Source: SZUA-309 sp965232595
GTDB lineage: Bacteria; Pseudomonadota; Gammaproteobacteria; Pseudomonadales; Azotimanducaceae
Assembly: GCA_965232595.1 (NCBI GenBank)
Contig: OZ246983.1
Span: 4,526,001-4,590,000, forward strand
Direction of reading: 5' to 3'
Length of the DNA stretch: 64,000 nucleotides
Positions 17,669-26,287 of the stretch are shown in pieces. Made by a program: the position numbers and the translations under genes. The notes under the pieces are model-generated. The model was not told the origin of the DNA and searched no databases. It saw only the letters and a list, made by a program, of their open reading frames with translations. The number at the start of each line of letters is the position of its first letter. Position 1 is the first letter of the stretch.

Positions 17669-18463
17669 ATGGTCGCCCGGTTAACGAGCGAAGACGATAT
17701 CGCCAAGATGCGCGAGGCAGGCCGTCTGGCCGCCAGCGTGCTCGACATGATCGGCGAGCACGTTCGTCCCGGGGTGACCACCGGCGAGTTGAACGACATC
17801 TGCCACAAGATGATCACCGAAGAGCTCGGCTGCATCCCAGCGCCCCTCAACTACACGAACGGGCCAGGCACCCCACCCTTCCCCAAATCGATCTGCACCT
17901 CGGTCAATCACGTGGTCTGCCACGGCATCCCCTCGGAGAAGAAAAAGCTGAAAAACGGTGATGCCCTGAACATCGACGTCACCGTGATCAAGGACGGCTT
18001 TCATGGCGACACCTCGAAGATGTTCTTCGCCGGCAAGCCGAGCGTGCTTGCCGAGCGCCTGGTGCGCGTCACCCAGGAATGCCTCTATAAAGGTATCGAA
18101 GCGGTCCGCGCCGGCGCCCGGCTCGGCGACATCGGGCACGCCATCCAGAGCCACGCCGAGGCCAATCACTTCAGCGTGGTCAGAGAGTTCTGCGGCCACG
18201 GGATCGGCCGCACCTTCCATGATGAGCCCCAGGTGGTGCACTACGGCCGGCCGAACACGGGCATGGTCCTCGAGGAAGGCATGACGTTTACCATCGAGCC
18301 CATGATCAACGCCGGCAAGCGCCACGTGAAGATCCTGCCGGATCAGTGGACCGTGGTCACCAAAGACCACAAGCTCTCCGCCCAATGGGAACACACCCTG
18401 CTGGTCACCGCCTCGGGCGCCGAGGTCCTGACCCGACGGGGCGAAGAAGCCCAGCTGGGTTGA
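17669..18463 (+). CDS. map: Methionine aminopeptidase, type I
   Basis: Removes the N-terminal methionine from new proteins; two-metal pita-bread fold. The 264-aa protein contains the metal ligands in DVTVIKDGFHGD (two Asp), GHGIGRTFH (His), TIEPM (Glu) and QWEHT (Glu). The frame is open upstream, but the ATG at 17669 has GGAG five bases before it and begins the conserved domain. It is divergent from rpsB, the common gammaproteobacterial layout, with glnD four bases downstream. Confidence 0.97.
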   Translation: MVARLTSEDDIAKMREAGRLAASVLDMIGEHVRPGVTTGELNDICHKMITEELGCIPAPLNYTNGPGTPPFPKSICTSVNHVVCHGIPSEKKKLKNGDALNIDVTVIKDGFHGDTSKMFFAGKPSVLAERLVRVTQECLYKGIEAVRAGARLGDIGHAIQSHAEANHFSVVREFCGHGIGRTFHDEPQVVHYGRPNTGMVLEEGMTFTIEPMINAGKRHVKILPDQWTVVTKDHKLSAQWEHTLLVTASGAEVLTRRGEEAQLG

Positions 18464-18467
18464 GCAG

Positions 18468-21155
18468 GTGAGCGACGCCGTCGACACCGCCACAGCAACA
18501 ACCGGCAAAGCCCGTTACGGCAACGGCCCGGGGCAACTGGCCGAGCAGCTCAGAGCAAAGCTCGCGAGCAAAGACGAAGCGCTCGCCGACCGCTACTGGG
18601 CCAGGCACAACATCGACGACCTGATCCGGGAACGGACGGCTTTCTTCGACGACCTCATGCGCGAGGCCTGGCACGCCTGCATCCCGGAAAAAGCATCGGC
18701 AGACCTGGCGCTGTTCGCCGTCGGCGGTTACGGCCGCGGCGAGCAGTTTCCCCAATCCGACGTGGACCTGCTGATCGTCGCCAAGCGGCCGACGGCCTGG
18801 CGCGACGAGGTCCGGGCATTCCTCCATCTTCTCTACGATCTGAACCTGGAGATCGGCCACAGCGTCCGCCGCCTGGCTGACTGCAAGGCGGAGGCGCACA
18901 AGGACATCACCGTGGCCACCGCCACCTACGAGCGCCGGTTTCTGGCTGGCTCCGAGAAGCTCAGCGCCAAGCTCGACCGGATCATGGCCAACAAGCGCCT
19001 GTGGCCATCCGATCGCTTCTTCAAAGCCAAGCGGGACGAGCAGGAAGGGCGACACGCCCAGTACGACAACGTGGAGTACGGCCTGGAGCCGAACCTGAAG
19101 TCGTCACCGGGCGGGCTGCGCGATCTGCAGACCGCGATGTGGATCTTCCAGCGCCACTTCGGCACCGACGATCCGAAGGATCTGGAGCGGATGGGCGCCC
19201 TGAGCAGCCAGGAGCGGATCTGGCTCGAGGACGGTCGCCGCTTCCTCTGGTGGGTGCGCTACGGGCTGCATCTGCTCGCCGGGCGCAAAGAAGATCGCCT
19301 GCAGTTCGAGTACCAGCGCAGCCTGGCGGAACGCCTCGGGTTCGCGGATACGGACGCACGTCTCGGCGTGGAGCGCTTCATGAGCCTCTACTACGAGCAC
19401 GTCCTGGCCCTGCGCGAGGTCAACGACATCGTCCTCCAGTACTTCGATGAATCGATCCTGCGGCAGCGTGAGCGGCCGGTCATCGAGCCCATCAACGAGC
19501 GCTTCCAGATCCGCAACAACTACATCGAGATGGTCAGCGACTCGGTGCTGCGTCAGAGCCCGAGCGCCCTGCTCGAGATCTTCGTCATCATGGCCAACCG
19601 GCGGGACATCTCGGGCGTGCGGGCAGACACCATCCGCGCGATCCGCGAGCATCTGGACCTGATCGACGACGACTTCCGGCAGGATCCCGTGAATACCCAG
19701 CTGTTCATGGACCTGCTGAAGGCGCCATACACCCTGGTCTCACAGCTCACCCGGATGCGTCGTTACGGGGTGCTCGGGCGCTACCTGCCCGAGTTCGGCC
19801 AGATCATCGGTCAGATGCAGCACGACCTCTTCCACATCTACACGGTGGATGCGCACACCATGATGGTGATCAGAAACATGCGCCGCTTCCACTACCGATC
19901 GAGCGAAGAGCACTATCCGGTCGCTTACCACTGCGTGCGCAACCTGCCGAAGGTCGAGCTGCTGTACATCGCCGGTCTTTACCACGATATGGGCAAAGGC
20001 CGAGGCGGCGACCACTCGGAGCTGGGCGCGGTGGATGCGATCGCCTTCTGCCGCCGCCACGGCCTGACAGACGACGACACGCAGCTCGTTGAATGGCTTG
20101 TCAAGCAGCACCTGCTGATGTCCAGCGTCGCGCAGCGCCAGGACATCTACGACCCGGACGTGATTCTCGAGTTCGCCACCGAGGTGAAGTCCGAACGTCG
20201 CCTGGACTATCTCTACGCGCTGACGGTGGCGGACATCAACGCGACCAACCCGACGCTCTGGAACAACTGGCGGGCCACCCTGCTCCGCCAGCTGTACGGC
20301 GAGACCAGGAAAGCGCTCCGGCGCGGGCTGGAATCGCCCGTCGACAAGCAGGCCACCATTCAAGCCTGCCGCGAAGGCGCCCTGGAGAAGCTCAGCAAAC
20401 GCGGCCTGGCCGAAGCGGACGTGCTCAACATCTGGGCTTCCGGCAGCGATGACTTTTTTCTCCGCCACACGCCCCGACAGGTGGCCGATGTCACTGCCGC
20501 GGTGGCCGAGCATCGCGGCCAGGACGGACCGCTGGTGCTCATCCTCGACCGACGTGGTCAGGTGTCCGAAGAGGGCGCCACCGAGATCTGCATCATTACC
20601 CCGGATCGTGAGCGGCTGTTCGCAACTACCGTCAGCGCGCTCAGCCAGCTGGGCCTGTCCGTGCACGATGCCAGCATCCACACCGCCGAGAACGGCTGGT
20701 GCATGAACTCCTTCATCGTCCTCGACGAGTCGGGCCGACCACCCGGTCGAAACTCGGCCGATCGGCAACGCCTGATCGACTCGCTGACGGCAACGCTCTC
20801 ACAGCCCGACGACACCCTGGCGTTGCCGAAGCGTCGCCTGTCGCGACAGCTCAAGCAGCTGCCCACCACCACCGAGGTCACGCTGACGCCGCGCGGCGGC
20901 GACCGTCGCTACGAGCTGACGCTGATCGCCGCCGACCGTCCGGGTCTGCTGGCCGGAATCGGAGTGCTGTTCGCCGACCTCGGCGTGGACCTGATTGCGG
21001 CCCGGATCGCCACGCTCGGCGAGCGGGTCGAAGACGTGTTCACAATCCGCGATGCCGCCGCGCCGGAAGGCTCCTCGATCGAGGAACGCGCCTATCTGCT
21101 GACCAACGCCATCCGCCAGGGCATGGACGCGCAGATCGCCCAGGAACTCGGGTGA
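18468..21155 (+). CDS. glnD: [Protein-PII] uridylyltransferase/uridylyl-removing enzyme GlnD
   Basis: Senses glutamine and adds or removes UMP on PII proteins, controlling nitrogen metabolism upstream of NtrB/NtrC and sigma-54. The 895-aa protein has a nucleotidyltransferase domain (GGYGRGEQFPQSDVDLLI, about residues 85-102), a GlnD linker, an HD hydrolase domain (GLYHDMGKGRGGDHSELG, near residue 505) and two C-terminal ACT domains (second at ADRPGLLAGIG). It starts with GTG five bases after the map stop and its own stop overlaps dapC. Confidence 0.97.
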   Translation: MSDAVDTATATTGKARYGNGPGQLAEQLRAKLASKDEALADRYWARHNIDDLIRERTAFFDDLMREAWHACIPEKASADLALFAVGGYGRGEQFPQSDVDLLIVAKRPTAWRDEVRAFLHLLYDLNLEIGHSVRRLADCKAEAHKDITVATATYERRFLAGSEKLSAKLDRIMANKRLWPSDRFFKAKRDEQEGRHAQYDNVEYGLEPNLKSSPGGLRDLQTAMWIFQRHFGTDDPKDLERMGALSSQERIWLEDGRRFLWWVRYGLHLLAGRKEDRLQFEYQRSLAERLGFADTDARLGVERFMSLYYEHVLALREVNDIVLQYFDESILRQRERPVIEPINERFQIRNNYIEMVSDSVLRQSPSALLEIFVIMANRRDISGVRADTIRAIREHLDLIDDDFRQDPVNTQLFMDLLKAPYTLVSQLTRMRRYGVLGRYLPEFGQIIGQMQHDLFHIYTVDAHTMMVIRNMRRFHYRSSEEHYPVAYHCVRNLPKVELLYIAGLYHDMGKGRGGDHSELGAVDAIAFCRRHGLTDDDTQLVEWLVKQHLLMSSVAQRQDIYDPDVILEFATEVKSERRLDYLYALTVADINATNPTLWNNWRATLLRQLYGETRKALRRGLESPVDKQATIQACREGALEKLSKRGLAEADVLNIWASGSDDFFLRHTPRQVADVTAAVAEHRGQDGPLVLILDRRGQVSEEGATEICIITPDRERLFATTVSALSQLGLSVHDASIHTAENGWCMNSFIVLDESGRPPGRNSADRQRLIDSLTATLSQPDDTLALPKRRLSRQLKQLPTTTEVTLTPRGGDRRYELTLIAADRPGLLAGIGVLFADLGVDLIAARIATLGERVEDVFTIRDAAAPEGSSIEERAYLLTNAIRQGMDAQIAQELG

Positions 21156-22354
21156 ATCCACTTCTCGAGCGGCTCGAGGACTATCCGTTCGAGCGCATGA
21201 ACGCGCTCAAGGGCGACGCGCTCGGCAACCCGGCGCATCCGCACGTTGCCCTGTCCATCGGCGAGCCCAAACACCCACCCCCAGGCTTCATCGTCGAGGC
21301 GCTGTGCGAGCCGGCCGCTCTGGCTGCCGATCTGGCGACCTATCCTGCAACTCGCGGCTCAGAGGCGCTGCGGGAAGCGATCGCGAGCTGGCTCGCCGGC
21401 CGCTTTCAGGCGAGCGTCGATCCCGCCACGCAGATCCTGCCCGTGTCAGGCACGCGCGAGGCGCTGTTCTCATTCGCTCAGGCCGTCGTTGGGCGCAAGT
21501 CCGCCCCCATCGGCATCCTGCCGAACCCGTTCTACCAGATCTACGAGGGGGCCATTTACCTGGCGGGTGCCGAGCCCTACTTCCTGAACACCTCCGCGGC
21601 GACCGGCTTCCTGCCCGACTACCGTTCCGTTCCGGATGCGATCTGGTCCCGCTGCGAGGTGCTCTACCTCTGCTCGCCCGGAAACCCGACCGGCGCCGGC
21701 CTCGACAGCGCCACATTGACCTGGCTGATCGAGCAGGCGGATCGGTTCGACTTCGTCATCGCAGCGGACGAGTGCTACTCGGAGATCTACGCCGACGAAG
21801 CGAACCCACCGGTCGGCCTGCTGCAGGCCGCTACCGCCATGGGCCGCTCGGGCTTCGAGCGCTGCGTGGCTTTCCACAGCCTCTCCAAGCGCTCCAACCT
21901 GCCGGGCCTGCGCTCCGGCTTCGTCGCCGGTGACGCCCGGGTGCTGAAAGACTACTTCCAGTACCGAACTTACGAGGGTTGCGCCCTGCCCGCCCAGGTG
22001 CAGCGTGCGAGCACCCTGGCCTGGTCCGATGAGGCACACGTGACCGAGAACAGAACCCTGTACCGCGAAAAGTTTGCGGCCCTGGCCCCCATCCTGGAAG
22101 GCGCGTTCGAGGTCAAGCAGCCGGATGGCGGTTTCTATCATTGGCTGGACGTGGGCGAGGACGATCAGTCGTTCACCCTGGCCCTGTTCCAGGAGGAGAA
22201 CATCACCGTGCTCCCGGGCTCGTTCCTCAGCCGCGAAGCGCACGGCGTCAACCCCGGCGCGGGCTTCGTTCGCGTTGCCTGGGTCGCGCCCCTGGCCGAC
22301 TGCCTGGACGCGGCAGAGCGCATGGTGCGCTGGCAGGCGGCCCGCCGCGGCTGA
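21152..22354 (+). CDS. dapC: Succinyldiaminopimelate transaminase
   Basis: Class I/II PLP aminotransferase that converts N-succinyl-2-amino-6-ketopimelate to N-succinyl-L,L-diaminopimelate in lysine and peptidoglycan synthesis. The 400-aa product starts at GTG 21152, overlapping the glnD stop (GTGA), with NPLLERLEDYPF at the N-terminus. The PLP lysine is in SLSKRSNLPG, with the GNPTG and DECYSE motifs before it. An open frame extends far upstream inside glnD but has no homology to this family, so the GTG start is chosen. Followed by dapD and dapE. Confidence 0.94.
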   Translation: MNPLLERLEDYPFERMNALKGDALGNPAHPHVALSIGEPKHPPPGFIVEALCEPAALAADLATYPATRGSEALREAIASWLAGRFQASVDPATQILPVSGTREALFSFAQAVVGRKSAPIGILPNPFYQIYEGAIYLAGAEPYFLNTSAATGFLPDYRSVPDAIWSRCEVLYLCSPGNPTGAGLDSATLTWLIEQADRFDFVIAADECYSEIYADEANPPVGLLQAATAMGRSGFERCVAFHSLSKRSNLPGLRSGFVAGDARVLKDYFQYRTYEGCALPAQVQRASTLAWSDEAHVTENRTLYREKFAALAPILEGAFEVKQPDGGFYHWLDVGEDDQSFTLALFQEENITVLPGSFLSREAHGVNPGAGFVRVAWVAPLADCLDAAERMVRWQAARRG

Positions 22355-22433
22355 AATGTGTTAGCTTAGCCGCCTTCGGGCACACCCCCTGTTTCCTCTA
22401 TTCCGCGATCGGACGCAACACGAGTAATCCCTG

Positions 22434-23444
22434 ATGAGCACCCTTTACGCTTTCGCTATCGGTCTGAGCAACACCGACTCGAGCAACAACCCACTGGATT
22501 GCTACTTTCCGTTGCCGCTGAAATCGCCCGAACCCGATCTGGCCGGGCTGATCGCCGAGCACTTCGAACCGGGCACCAGCTCGGTGAGCACCGCTCAGGC
22601 AGCCGCCTTTCTCGACGCGGCCGGAGAGCCGCAGGCCGGTGCCGTCAGGGCGCTGCTGGCGTCGGATCGGCCGCTGACCGCGGTACGCCTGGACGAGGAC
22701 GGCCCGATCACCTCGGTTCCGGAGGCCTACCTCAAGCTGCACCTGCTGTCGCACCGGCTCGCCCTCCCCAACAGCCAGAACCTGGACAACATCTTCGCTC
22801 ACCTGCCAAACGTAGCCTGGACCAGTGACGGCCCGATTGCCGCGGCCGAAGCAGCGGCAGCAATCACCAGCGCCCGGGCCGAAGGTCGGCCACTGGAGAT
22901 CTTCGCGGTCGACAAGTTTCCGAAGATGACCAACTACGTGATTCCCAGCGGCGTGAGGATCGCCGACGCCAGTCGGGTCAGGCTCGGCGCGCATCTGGGC
23001 GAAGGCACGACGGTGATGCACGAGGGCCAGGTGAACTTCAATTCCGGCACCCTCGGCCAGGGCATGATCGAAGGCCGTATCAGCCAGGGTGTGACCGTTG
23101 GCGCGCACAGCGATCTGGGCGGCTCTTCCAGCACCATGGGCACCCTTTCCGGTGGCGGCGAGATCGTCATCAGCATCGGCGAGCACTGCCTGATCGGTGC
23201 CAACGCAGGCACCGGCATTCCGCTCGGTGATCGCTGCACCATTGCAGCCGGCGTCTACATCACCGCGGCCACACCGGTGGTCGTGCTCGACGAGCTCGGC
23301 GAGGAGATCAGCCAGGTGAAGGCCCGCGAGCTGGCCGGCGGCTCCGACCTGCTGTTCATCCAGAACGGCAGCAGCGGCCGAATCGAGTGTCGAACCAACC
23401 GCAAAGCCATCGCCCTGAACGAGCAGCTGCACGCGCACAACTGA
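22434..23444 (+). CDS. dapD: 2,3,4,5-tetrahydropyridine-2,6-dicarboxylate N-succinyltransferase (long form)
   Basis: Succinylates tetrahydrodipicolinate, committing carbon to the succinyl branch of the DAP pathway. The 336-aa protein is the longer Pseudomonas-type enzyme, with an N-terminal alpha/beta domain and a C-terminal left-handed beta-helix (hexapeptide-like repeats such as GVRIAD, VRLGAH, GVTVGA from about residue 165). ATG start 79 bases after dapC; that gap may hold a promoter, though none is clear. dapE follows at once. Confidence 0.96.
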   Translation: MSTLYAFAIGLSNTDSSNNPLDCYFPLPLKSPEPDLAGLIAEHFEPGTSSVSTAQAAAFLDAAGEPQAGAVRALLASDRPLTAVRLDEDGPITSVPEAYLKLHLLSHRLALPNSQNLDNIFAHLPNVAWTSDGPIAAAEAAAAITSARAEGRPLEIFAVDKFPKMTNYVIPSGVRIADASRVRLGAHLGEGTTVMHEGQVNFNSGTLGQGMIEGRISQGVTVGAHSDLGGSSSTMGTLSGGGEIVISIGEHCLIGANAGTGIPLGDRCTIAAGVYITAATPVVVLDELGEEISQVKARELAGGSDLLFIQNGSSGRIECRTNRKAIALNEQLHAHN

Positions 23445-23445
23445 G

Positions 23446-24612
23446 GTGACCGACGTTCCGGCCAACGAGACGGCAGCAGCCAGCAGGATCGTCGACCTGA
23501 CCGCCCGGCTGATCGAGCGACCCAGCGTCACCCCGGACGATGCCGGCTGTCAGGCACTGATCGGCGAGCTGCTGGAAGCACAGGGCTTCACCCTCACCCA
23601 GCTGCCTTCCGCTGACGTCAGCAACCTCTGGGCAGTACGCGGTCAGGGCGCACCGATGCTGGTCCTGGCAGGGCACACGGATGTAGTACCCAGCGGTCCC
23701 GCCGAAAGCTGGCGCTTCGATCCTTTCACGCCGACCATCGACGACGGCTGCCTGTACGGTCGAGGTGCGGCCGACATGAAAGGCTCGCTGGCGGCGATGC
23801 TGGCAGCCACCGAGCGCTTCGTCGAAGCAAACCCCAAGCACATCGGCAGCATCGCCTATCTGATCACCAGCGATGAGGAAGGGGACGCGACCGACGGCAC
23901 CGTGAAGGTGGTGGACTGGCTGGAAGCTCAAGGCATCCGGCCCGAGTACTGCATCGTCGGCGAGCCTTCCTCCACGGCACAGGTTGGCGACGTGATCCGC
24001 ATCGGCCGCCGGGGCTCGCTCAACGGCAAGCTGACCGTGACCGGCGTGCAGGGTCACGTGGCCTATCCGGACCAGGCCTCGAACCCCATTCACTCGGTCC
24101 TCGGCGCGCTGCAGGCGCTGACCGAAACCACCTGGGATCAAGGTAACGATGCCTTTCCGCCGACTAGCTTTCAGGTGTCGAACCTGAACAGCGGCACCGG
24201 TGCGAGCAACGTGATCCCGGGCTCTCTCACCGCGCTGTTCAACTTCCGCTTCTGCACCGAGCAGACCGCCGAGGGGCTCAAAGCCAAGGTCAAGGCCCTG
24301 CTCGACCAGCACGATTTCGACTACGAGCTCGACTGGTCGCTGTCCGGCGAGCCTTTTCAAACCGCTTCGGCAACCCTGATCGGGGCAGTCTCCGAGAGCG
24401 TGGCAAACCTTCAGTCGTTCCAGCCTGAAGCATCAACCGGCGGCGGCACGTCGGACGGTCGCTTCATCGCCAGGCTCGGCACCGAGATCGTCGAGCTCGG
24501 CCCGGTGAACGCCACCATCCACTCCGTGGACGAGCACGTGCGCATCAGTGACCTGCACAAACTCGCCGACATGTATGAAGGCATCCTCAACCGGTTGCTT
24601 GCCGATGCGTAA
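23446..24612 (+). CDS. dapE: Succinyl-diaminopimelate desuccinylase
   Basis: Dizinc M20 peptidase-fold enzyme that releases succinate to give L,L-diaminopimelate. The 388-aa protein has the zinc-binding motifs GHTDVVPSG, GRGAADMKGS and TSDEEGDATDGT in the expected order, with a dimerisation lid in between and GGTSDGRF near the C-terminus. It starts with GTG two bases after dapD. The next gene, gspN, begins inside its last codons (8-base overlap), so it may be cotranscribed with the secretion genes. Confidence 0.97.
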   Translation: MTDVPANETAAASRIVDLTARLIERPSVTPDDAGCQALIGELLEAQGFTLTQLPSADVSNLWAVRGQGAPMLVLAGHTDVVPSGPAESWRFDPFTPTIDDGCLYGRGAADMKGSLAAMLAATERFVEANPKHIGSIAYLITSDEEGDATDGTVKVVDWLEAQGIRPEYCIVGEPSSTAQVGDVIRIGRRGSLNGKLTVTGVQGHVAYPDQASNPIHSVLGALQALTETTWDQGNDAFPPTSFQVSNLNSGTGASNVIPGSLTALFNFRFCTEQTAEGLKAKVKALLDQHDFDYELDWSLSGEPFQTASATLIGAVSESVANLQSFQPEASTGGGTSDGRFIARLGTEIVELGPVNATIHSVDEHVRISDLHKLADMYEGILNRLLADA

Positions 24613-25318
24613 AGCGCTGGCGATCGGTGCCCTCGTCTTCCTGGTGCTGATCGTCACCAGAATTCCCGCCGGCGTGATCCCGGGCTTCATCCCCGAGCAT
24701 AGCCCGGCCAAGCTGCTGCGGCCGGAGGGCACCATCTGGCAGGGTCGCGGTGAGCTGCTGGTGGACGGTCGTGCCTCCGGTGTCCTCGGCTGGTCGGTTC
24801 GCCCTGTCACATTTCTGCAGGGCAGGATTGGCTATGATCTCTCGCTGACCGGGGCAGGCGCTGACCTGGACGGCGCCGTCGAGGCTGGATTCGCCAGCAC
24901 GGCCGGCAATATCAACGGTAGGATTGATGGCACCTTCGTCAACCAGTGGCTGGCGCCCTACTACATCGAGCTTGGCGGCACGTTCGTGGTTGAATCGGTG
25001 AACCTGAGCCTGGAAGGCAGGTCACTAACAGAGCTGGACGGCCGCCTGACCTGGGATGGCGGACCGCTACGCTATCGTTTGTCAGGAAATGTGCATGATT
25101 CTGCGCTGCCAGCCATGACGGCCGATCTCGGTCCGGGCCCGGTGGCCGTGGCTTACGCCACCGGAGAGTCCACCCCGCTGCTGCAGGCAGCCCTGGCCGA
25201 CAACGGCTTCGTCCGGATCGGGGTGACTAAATACCTGACGACCCTGCTCGGGCAGCCATGGCCAGGAGGTGACCCGGATCACGCCGTGGTGCTGGAGGTC
25301 GAGGAGCAAGTTTTTTAA
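24605..25318 (+). CDS. gspN: Type II secretion system protein N
   Basis: Accessory inner-membrane/periplasmic protein of the type II secretion system. The 237-aa product starts MRKALAIGALVFLVLIVTRI, a single N-terminal membrane anchor, followed by a beta-rich periplasmic domain with LRPEGTIWQGRGELLVDG typical of GspN. It overlaps dapE by 8 bases; the upstream in-frame codons are dapE shadow. Placement directly before gspC supports the call. Confidence 0.85.
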   Translation: MRKALAIGALVFLVLIVTRIPAGVIPGFIPEHSPAKLLRPEGTIWQGRGELLVDGRASGVLGWSVRPVTFLQGRIGYDLSLTGAGADLDGAVEAGFASTAGNINGRIDGTFVNQWLAPYYIELGGTFVVESVNLSLEGRSLTELDGRLTWDGGPLRYRLSGNVHDSALPAMTADLGPGPVAVAYATGESTPLLQAALADNGFVRIGVTKYLTTLLGQPWPGGDPDHAVVLEVEEQVF

Positions 25319-25408
25319 GATCTTTCGGGATCGAGTCCTATAAATTTCAGGGACTTAAGAGGACAATCGAAACCGTTCGGCGAGGCCGGATCAGAGTAAC
25401 GAGAGAGC

Positions 25409-26287
25409 GTGGGACTGAGTGAGTTAGCAGGCAAGCTGGTGGAGCCGGCCCGATGGATCATCATCATGGGCATCGCCTTCACCCTGGCCAACACCGTGTT
25501 GTTCTTCATAGCGCCGCCGGAACGGTCTGGCGCCAGCAGCGCCGCTGCGCCTGTGCGAACGCCGGACACCCGGCCCGCCGTGAGCATCAACGCCATTCTG
25601 AACCGCAACCTGTTCGGCGAGGCTGGCGCTACCGCCGTGGTGGACACCGGCCTGCCGGCCGTCGAGACCCGGCTGCCGCTGGAACTGCTCGGCGTCTTCG
25701 TTGCCGATGACGAGGCGGACTCGGCCGCCATCGTCGCTCAGAAGGGCAAAGCCGGCCTGCTCTACGTGGTGGGCGAAAAAGTGCCCGGCAACGCCGAATT
25801 GCTGGAGGTCCATGCGGACCACATCGTCCTGCGTCGAGCCGGCAACCGGGAAACCCTGCGCTTCCCGCAGGTGGCGACCAGCCCGGCAGTGGCAGTCCCC
25901 AACCGCGCTTCTACTCCGGCACAAGGCCGAGCCCGGCAGCCGCAGGCAGCGGTGGAACCCGCGGAAACGCCGAGGGACTTCGTCGCGAACTACCGGGAGC
26001 GGATTGAAGCGGACCCGGAAGGCACCCTGAAAGAAATTGGAATTTCGCCGGTCAGCGAGGGCAACGCCCAGGGCTACCGGCTGGACAGCGCGGCAGCGAG
26101 CTCATCCTATCTGAGCCAGACGGGCCTGCAGCCCGGCGACGTGGTGCTGTCCGTAAACGGCCAGCCTGTTGGTAACATCCAACAGGATCGGCATCAGCTT
26201 GATAACATCCTGGCCGAAGGCTCTGCCCGGATCGAAGTACAACGGGGAACCCGGCGGTTTTTCGTCACCGCCTCACTGAAGCAATGA
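25409..26287 (+). CDS. gspC: Type II secretion system protein C
   Basis: Inner-membrane protein that couples the secretin to the inner platform and helps choose substrates. The 292-aa product has one membrane helix (about residues 15-35), a homology region near residues 55-150 (AILNRNLFGEAG, LELLGVFVADD) and a C-terminal PDZ domain (LQPGDVVLSVNGQPVGN). It starts at GTG 25409 after a purine-rich GAGAGAG, 90 bases after gspN. Its stop overlaps the gspD start (ATGA). Confidence 0.93.
   Translation: MGLSELAGKLVEPARWIIIMGIAFTLANTVLFFIAPPERSGASSAAAPVRTPDTRPAVSINAILNRNLFGEAGATAVVDTGLPAVETRLPLELLGVFVADDEADSAAIVAQKGKAGLLYVVGEKVPGNAELLEVHADHIVLRRAGNRETLRFPQVATSPAVAVPNRASTPAQGRARQPQAAVEPAETPRDFVANYRERIEADPEGTLKEIGISPVSEGNAQGYRLDSAAASSSYLSQTGLQPGDVVLSVNGQPVGNIQQDRHQLDNILAEGSARIEVQRGTRRFFVTASLKQ

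Noticed and set aside
20699..21151. N-terminal extension of dapC into glnD
   Set aside because: It is an off-frame reading of glnD ACT-domain coding; the real N-terminus starts at the GTG overlapping the glnD stop.
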